Assembly (NCBI GenBank): GCA_014084085.1
Contig: NPFB01000076.1
Span: 169,654-233,653, forward strand
Source of the DNA: Hondaea fermentalgiana
Lineage: Eukaryota > Sar > Bigyra > Thraustochytrida > Thraustochytriidae
Reading direction: 5' to 3'
DNA: 64,000 nucleotides
Part shown: piece after piece, positions 59,275 to 64,000 of the stretch
Layout: the number at the start of each line of letters is the position of its first letter
How positions within the stretch are numbered: position 1 is the first letter of the stretch
Made by a program: the position numbers and the translations under genes
Notes under the pieces: generated by a model
What the model was told of the DNA's origin: nothing
What the model saw: only the letters and a program-made list of their open reading frames with translations
Databases searched by the model: none

Positions 59275-60142
59275 ATGACCTCGGTGGAGAGCTTGCAGGC
59301 GGCGCTGGCGCCGCTGGAGCCGTGGCTGGGCGGGGCGCTCGAGGCCAAGCAGATCTGGAGGACGACGGTCGTCTTTGTCGTTTTCAATGTCCTGTATCAG
59401 GTGACCGCTCTGGTGAGCGCGCGCTTTTCGACAACGTACAAGGTGAGTCAAGACGGGCGAGATGGGACGACTCTCTTGCAGCTGGCAGACTAACAATGCG
59501 CATCGTCACAATCGTCCACAGAGCATCTCGCATGATGAAAAAGTTCACTGGAATGCCATGGTTCTCTCGTTCGTGCATTCCGTGACCGTGAGCTGCTTGT
59601 GTTCGTCGCTCGTGCTCTTTCCGGACGAAAGCATCGAGATCGATCGGGCGTATGGACGCTCGGAGCGAGCCATGCTTGCATTTTCCATTTCGTGCGGCTT
59701 CTTCCTGTACGACACGAAGAACTGCTTCAAATCCACTGGACCGCAGTGGCCGTACATCTTCCACCATGTAGCGTGCTTCTTCTGCTACAACTTTGTGCAG
59801 TACCCATTCTTGCAGTACTACGCGGTGCGCTTTCTACTTTTCGAGCTGAGCACGCCGTTCATGAACATTCGTTCTCTGATGTTGCTGCTTGGCCGCAAGG
59901 GTACGCCTCTTTTCCAGGCGATCGAGCGCTCCTTCGCCCTTTCTTTTCTCATTGTCCGCATCCTCATGGGAGTGCCACTCTCCCTCTTTGCCTTTTACGA
60001 TGCATATGTTTTGTATGAGTCTGGTAAGCAGCATTCTACGCCTGTCATGGCATATTTCTGCTTTGCGAACGCAGGCCTCAACGCCCTCAATCTTTTCTGG
60101 ATGTCAACCATGGTCCAGAAATGGGCGGCCAAGTCCGAATAA
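59275..60142 (+). CDS. TLC-domain membrane protein (TMEM56/TLCD4-like), two exons
   Basis: Predicted CDS join(59275..59442, 59522..60142), 262 residues. TLC-domain proteins are multi-pass ER or plasma-membrane proteins linked to ceramide and phospholipid composition. Exon 1 (56 codons) contains the first membrane helix (IWRTTVVFVVFNVLYQVTAL) and ends ARFSTTYK. Exon 2 opens SISHDEKVHWNAMVLSFVHS with the conserved histidine-containing loop, then ISCGFFLYDTKNC, YIFHHVACFFCY with the two family histidines, FELSTPFMNIRSLML and two more membrane helices. There is no Lag1-type ceramide-synthase HHxxxDH motif, so catalysis is not implied. The C-terminus is short and basic (KWAAKSE). Confidence 0.9.
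59443..59521 (+). other. TLC gene intron
   Basis: 79 bp, donor acaag|GTGAGT, branch-like CTAAC at 59490, acceptor CCACAG|AGC, phase 0. Confidence 0.9.
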
Positions 60143-60573
60143 TTCCCCCGTTTGGTTCTATCTCATTGGCGCGATTTTGTTTTGGGGAGGGCGGAAGGGG
60201 GGAAAGAGAAAGAGAGTCATCGTGGCGAATGATGCAGTCCACCTCATTTCTTCTCGACAATTTCACAGGGAGCATGAGCATCGAAGGAAGTTAGCTAGTT
60301 GTATCGCAAGTTCGCTCGCCCTGGTGGACGCAATTTTTGCAAACCCGCGAACCTTTTATCGTCTGCGGCAAGCAAATGTAAAAGATAATTTTGTTTACAA
60401 CACTTCAGACGATCACATCTTTAGTGGAGAGAAAGAGAGAGAGAAAGAGATAGAGAGATGATTTCTTATAAAAAGAAAGAATCTCTCGTGTGCAACTTGA
60501 TGATAGAACGTACGCCCATGGTCCGAAAAAGGCTCGACTCGGAAACAATACTTCTCACGACGTGCTTTCACGG
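60143..60573. other. convergent 3' region TLC / unknown gene
   Basis: 431 bp with a purine tract (gagaaagagaga) at about 60427-60460. No gene is seen. Confidence 0.6.
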
Positions 60574-62664
60574 TTAGCGTGAGACGAGACTCTGTTGATG
60601 AGCATAGTCAACGTAAGATGGAAGGGGCTGCAAACTCATGACTGCTGCATTGTCGCGGACGGGAACGTCGGGAAAGTATCCCTGATCAATACACATACCC
60701 CTGAACTCGAGGTACAGGCTTCGCAGCACAAGTCGCGCTTCCTCCGTGGACCCGTTGTTCTCTTCCAGAGGAGCACGCACGCAGGCTTCTTGGCCCGATC
60801 GCAAGGTGTCCATGATTCCCTGACAAAGTTCCAACTTCTCAACCTCGTTGCCAAAGAATGATCCGCACGAAATGCCATCGAACTTGATGACCTTGGACGG
60901 AGTCGCAACTCCAGGCGATTTTTCTTCCAACGTAGTCTCTTTCTCCTCGATGTCGCCTTCTTGACGTTGCTCAGCATCATCAGCCTTTGGTACTTGCTCG
61001 TGCTTTGTCGTGGTGGCGACGGGGGACGACTCTTCCAATTTTCGAGACGATGGCCGGTCCAACCAGTCCATCGCACTCGCGCCTTGCCCTGACACGTCTC
61101 GATGCTCTATCTTTAGGCTGCCGCTGGGAGAAAGCGAACCAACAATGGACGCCTTTTCACAGGGCTCTGAGTCTTGAACGGTGTCTGGTGGAGGCTGATG
61201 TTGCTGCTGGATTCTCTTTTCGCGTCTTTCACGTAAACGAATGCGCGCCAGCTCAGAGGCTTGCCGTGCGACACGTCGCCCCAGACTTTCTAGCTCTGCC
61301 TGCATTCGTGCTTGGCGCGCCGCCTCTCGACGCGCTGCCTCAGCGTCTTGCCGAGCTTGCTCGAGCGCTGCAAGCTCCTCGAAGCATATTTCGCACACTT
61401 TGACCGTCTCGTACATGCGAGTCCGCAGCTTTTCGGGTAAGGCCTCTGCAAGCTGACTCGAATCTTCGATGCCGTACCGATGCGCAAGAACGAGCTTGTA
61501 GACAATCGCCTGGCGCGCGCCGGGGTCGATGTTCCGCAGTGTATCGAGCGTAGCAGATTCGTGCACGTCCCCGATACACCACTGCAAACCTTCCCGGCAT
61601 CGATCCGCTTCGGACTTGTGAGCTTCTTGGGCCACGGCGCGCGCCTTTTGCGCCAAGAGACGAGCTTTGGTATCTGCGAGCGTCGAGGATTGCGTTCGGA
61701 AACTGCGAACTTCGTAAAGGATTTCACGCCGTCGCCGCGCAGGTTTGGCAAGAGATTCATTGCTTTCGGCTTCTTCGATGACGATTTGGCCTTCAAGGTC
61801 ACCGACCGAACAATGTCGCATAAGGCGCTTTTCAACACGGCTTCCCGAGAGTCTTGCAAGTCGCCCAAAGTGTGCCGGTACGATTGCTTGAAGGACGACG
61901 AGACCAAATGGGGCTCGGGCCGGTGGCGCTGAAAAAGTCTTACACAGCGCCTCGATGCGCTCGACAAGATCAACTTTGCTGAGACAAAAAGTGTCCGAGG
62001 TGCTGGAGCCCTTGCTACCCTCATAGCTGCGCACCCGCACGAGAGGCGAGCCGCCAAAATGACATAAGCTTTGAACAATTTGCGCATAGTGTGGAGCGAT
62101 ATCTTTCGTGCTTTGGAAATCGTGCGCTGTTTCTCGGAAACATACCCAGCGAATTGTCCGCTGGCCCATGTCAAAGACAAGCGTTGGAACAAAGTCAACC
62201 TTGGACTTTTCTAGCGCTCGAGTGAGGCTGCACTCACGCCAAAAGAGATAGCCTTCCTTGATTCGCGCTTGAGCAATCTGGTCCTTTGCTGGTGAGAGGG
62301 GATCTTCTGAGGTGGATAAATTATCTGGACTGAAGTGAGTCCCGTGCGGTGATTGATGAAGAGGAGACGGTTTGGGTTTCAAGGTGGCCACGCGCGGTAA
62401 TTTCGCGAGATTTGGACGGCCTGGCTTTTTGGATTGCGGACTCGTCTTGCGGCGTCGCTCCTTTTTAGGGGGCGGCTGATACCGTTGCGGGATCTCGAGA
62501 TATTTGGGCTCAGCACCTCCTCTTTTCAAAATGGTGGTGGACTTGCGCAAGCTTGCCACACGAGCCTCCATTTCCACGCGCAAATCGCGCTCTGGATCGT
62601 AGTCGAGCGATTCAAACCAGTCCATGAACCCTTTCTTCTGTTTAGCATCTCCATGATGCGTCAT
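60574..62664 (-). CDS. unrecognised protein with central Arg/Ala/Glu helix
   Basis: 696 residues, ATG at 62664, clean single exon. The N-terminus has GFMDWFESLDYDPERDLRVE, which looks like a short conserved helix, then a Pro/Lys-rich linker. An ordered-looking region (about 130-300) contains KEGYLFWRECSLTRALEKSK, FVPTLVFDMGQRTIRWVCFRE and RAPFGLVVLQAIVPAHFGRL. A middle helical part has a CEICFEEL motif (a lone CxxC, not a zinc finger), followed by a long Arg/Ala/Glu coiled coil (RQDAEAARREAARQARMQAE). The C-terminal region has VEKLELCQGIMDTLRSGQEA. I cannot name a family. It lacks membrane segments and catalytic motifs, and the codon use and length make it a real gene. Confidence 0.75.
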   Translation of the reverse strand: MTHHGDAKQKKGFMDWFESLDYDPERDLRVEMEARVASLRKSTTILKRGGAEPKYLEIPQRYQPPPKKERRRKTSPQSKKPGRPNLAKLPRVATLKPKPSPLHQSPHGTHFSPDNLSTSEDPLSPAKDQIAQARIKEGYLFWRECSLTRALEKSKVDFVPTLVFDMGQRTIRWVCFRETAHDFQSTKDIAPHYAQIVQSLCHFGGSPLVRVRSYEGSKGSSTSDTFCLSKVDLVERIEALCKTFSAPPARAPFGLVVLQAIVPAHFGRLARLSGSRVEKRLMRHCSVGDLEGQIVIEEAESNESLAKPARRRREILYEVRSFRTQSSTLADTKARLLAQKARAVAQEAHKSEADRCREGLQWCIGDVHESATLDTLRNIDPGARQAIVYKLVLAHRYGIEDSSQLAEALPEKLRTRMYETVKVCEICFEELAALEQARQDAEAARREAARQARMQAELESLGRRVARQASELARIRLRERREKRIQQQHQPPPDTVQDSEPCEKASIVGSLSPSGSLKIEHRDVSGQGASAMDWLDRPSSRKLEESSPVATTTKHEQVPKADDAEQRQEGDIEEKETTLEEKSPGVATPSKVIKFDGISCGSFFGNEVEKLELCQGIMDTLRSGQEACVRAPLEENNGSTEEARLVLRSLYLEFRGMCIDQGYFPDVPVRDNAAVMSLQPLPSYVDYAHQQSLVSR

Positions 62665-63183
62665 CGTCGTCGCTCGTTGCGCTGCGCTTCGCTTCGTTTT
62701 GCAACGCGTGTCAGTAGCAACTTTGGATGATATTTTGTTGTCTCGGTCGTGTGTTGCTGCGATATGTATGCGTGTGTTTGTGTGTGTTTGTGGGCGAGGA
62801 GGTCAGGTGTCCTTTCACAGCTGATCAGGCTTGGCCAGGCCACCTCTTCCCATTTGTCACGGCGCTCGCAGCCGTGCTCGCGGCCGACGCTCCGAGTTCG
62901 GCCTGCAGGCAGCTCGTCGCCTTGCACCGTTTGCCCCCCACTTTCTCAACGACCGCTATCCTTCGTACTAGCTAGCTGCCCGTGCCTACGCTGATAATCG
63001 TAGCAGTAGGCCAAGTAGCAAACGCGCAAAAGCAAGAGCCCGGAACTCTTTTTCTTTCTTTTTTCCACGCTCTTCCCACTTTCTGGGAGCGCTTCCCGCC
63101 GCCATCGCGCCTGCCCGGCGGCTATCCGTTGGCGCACACCCTCCCGAGGCGTCCCCGAGGACCCCCTTCGAGGACCCCATTTA

Positions 63184-63194
63184 CCCTAACCCTA
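63184..63194. promoter_or_regulatory. telo-box-like CCCTAACCCTA element
   Basis: Two CCCTAA-type units in series, about 510 bp upstream of the eL28 start. Telo-box elements are known in plant ribosomal-protein promoters. A regulatory role here is inference. Confidence 0.4.
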
Positions 63195-63263
63195 GCTCCC
63201 CGCCCCCGGCCCCTGATGCGTGTCTCTCTGGTCTGGCCCTGCTTCTTTCTCCCGGTCCTGTCT

Positions 63264-63314
63264 GGTGTCGTCTCGTCTTGTCTGGCCTCGTCTCGTCTCG
63301 TCTCGTCTCGTCTC
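63264..63314. repeat. (GTCTC)n pentamer repeat
   Basis: Tandem GTCTC/GTCTT units seen directly. Confidence 0.9.
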
Positions 63315-63575
63315 TCCGCGCTCATGCGCGCCAGTGGCGAGGGATTTGCCGCGAAGGCCTCGCGGCAGGGCCGCTTTTGCAGCGCAGGCGAGGTGGCCGG
63401 CCACGCCTCGCCTCGCCGCCGCGGCGCAGTGGCGAGGAGTGCAGCGAACGAAGCAAGGAGGTCACACGCGGCGAAAGGGAGCGCGAGGCGCGGATAGGCG
63501 ACTTGCGCGCGGTAAAGTCGACTTGCGCTGCGGCGCATAGCGCACTTGCACTGAGTGGTGGCGAGGAGTGGCGGC

Positions 63576-63604
63576 GAGCAGAGCAGAGCAGAGCAGAGCA
63601 GAGC
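63576..63604. repeat. (GAGCA)n pentamer repeat
   Basis: Five to six tandem GAGCA units seen directly, about 100 bp upstream of the eL28 ATG; probably 5' UTR or core promoter. Confidence 0.92.
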
Positions 63605-63705
63605 AAAGGAGAGCAAAGCAGAGCAAGCAGGGAAGGGTAGCCAGACATCGATCGAGCAGCGGACAGCAGTAGCAGCAGCAGCTGGCACGCGCGCGAAACA
63701 AGAAG

Positions 63706-64000
63706 ATGGTCAAGCTCTCGGACAACCTGCTGTGGCAGCTGACCAAGGGGTCGAACGCCTTCACCGTCAAGGCCAAGGGCTGCGATGGCCTGACCCGTGA
63801 GCCCTTCAACATCACCAACGAGGTGTCCCCCAAGACCTCCGGCCTCGCCAACAGCAAGGCCGTCGGCATGGTGGCTGGCGACAAGCCGGGCAACCTCAAG
63901 CTCACCCTCAAGACTCGCAGCGCTGACGTCAAGCCTGCTCGCGCCGCGCACACCGCCGCGCTCCGCCTCCACGCCAAGGGCTTCAAGAAGACTGCCCCCA
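63706..64000 (+). CDS. RPL28: 60S ribosomal protein eL28, 5' part (cut by window end)
   Basis: 98 complete codons are present before the window ends. The start MVKLSDNLLWQLTKGSNAFT is the eL28 signature, followed by EPFNITNEVSPKTSGLANSKAVG and a RSADVKPARAAHTAALRLH block. The family is about 130-145 residues long, so roughly a quarter to a third is missing beyond the edge. It is a cytosolic large-subunit protein of eukaryotes. Codon use is almost entirely C/G-ending, as expected for a highly expressed ribosomal gene. No intron is seen in the visible part. Confidence 0.95.
   Translation, partial: MVKLSDNLLWQLTKGSNAFTVKAKGCDGLTREPFNITNEVSPKTSGLANSKAVGMVAGDKPGNLKLTLKTRSADVKPARAAHTAALRLHAKGFKKTAP

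Larger units (their letters stand above)
62665..63705. promoter_or_regulatory. divergent region upstream of eL28
   Basis: 1.04 kb. It contains a telomere-like CCCTAACCCTA box at 63184-63194, a (GTCTC)n run at about 63264-63314, and a GAGCA run at about 63576-63604 close to the eL28 start. No gene is seen. Confidence 0.6.

Overview
The window is nuclear DNA from a GC-rich, intron-poor microbial eukaryote. Gene density is about one per 2.4 kb and genes lie on both strands. Most coding regions are single long exons. The few introns have GT..AG ends, and two carry a clear CTAAC branch site. The mix of genes (acyl-CoA-binding protein, neuropathy-target-esterase-like lipase, lipase maturation factor, TLC-domain protein, stand-alone formate-THF ligase, KIF12-like kinesins, cyclic-nucleotide-domain K+ channel) and the style of sequence fit a labyrinthulomycete (thraustochytrid-like stramenopile). 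That assignment is inference; no rRNA or marker gene is present to fix the species. The window contains two assembly gaps of exactly 100 N.

Layout. Positions 1-6239 are gene-poor and rich in simple repeats. From 6240 the genes run: CDC123 (+), lipase maturation factor (-), formate-THF ligase (+), NTE-type patatin phospholipase (-), an LRR protein with an N-myristoylation signal (-), gap 1, acyl-CoA-binding protein (+), a tandem-PH protein (-), a small mitochondrial protein with one intron (-), GMP reductase with one intron (+), a PH protein with an SSSER repeat (+), KIF12-like kinesin A (-), a PP2C phosphatase with NPF repeats (+), an atypical SDR (+), a glycosyltransferase-like protein (-), mitochondrial bS18 across gap 2 (-), a disordered protein with a PP1-docking-like motif (-), a K+ channel (+), KIF12-like kinesin B (-), a QT-motif coiled-coil protein (+), a low-complexity protein overlapping its 3' end (-), ubiquilin (+), an eEF1A-methyltransferase-like enzyme (-), an SLC5-type symporter with one intron (+), a TLC-domain protein with one intron (+), an unknown coiled-coil protein (-), and the 5' part of ribosomal protein eL28 (+), cut by the window end.

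The genes do not form an operon. Recurrent themes are translation (CDC123 for eIF2 assembly, bS18m, eL28, an eEF1A-methyltransferase-like enzyme, a candidate PP1 adaptor), lipids (NTE, ACBP, LMF, TLC), purine and one-carbon metabolism (FTHFS, GMPR), and cytoskeleton or trafficking (two kinesins, PP2C with NPF motifs, coiled-coil protein). Many neighbours are divergent and probably share promoters. Several convergent pairs end within about 130 bp of each other, and one pair overlaps.

The most useful second looks are these. Gap 2 appears to be a false gap: its flanks share 22 identical bases, and merging them restores an in-frame bS18m. The palindrome TAGGCCTA recurs seven times outside coding sequence. 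A roughly 130-residue acidic insertion splits the NTE catalytic dyad region. Linear-motif arrays occur in the PP2C (NPF) and coiled-coil (QT) proteins. All four introns sit near the 5' end of their genes. I did not find a clearly novel multigene system.
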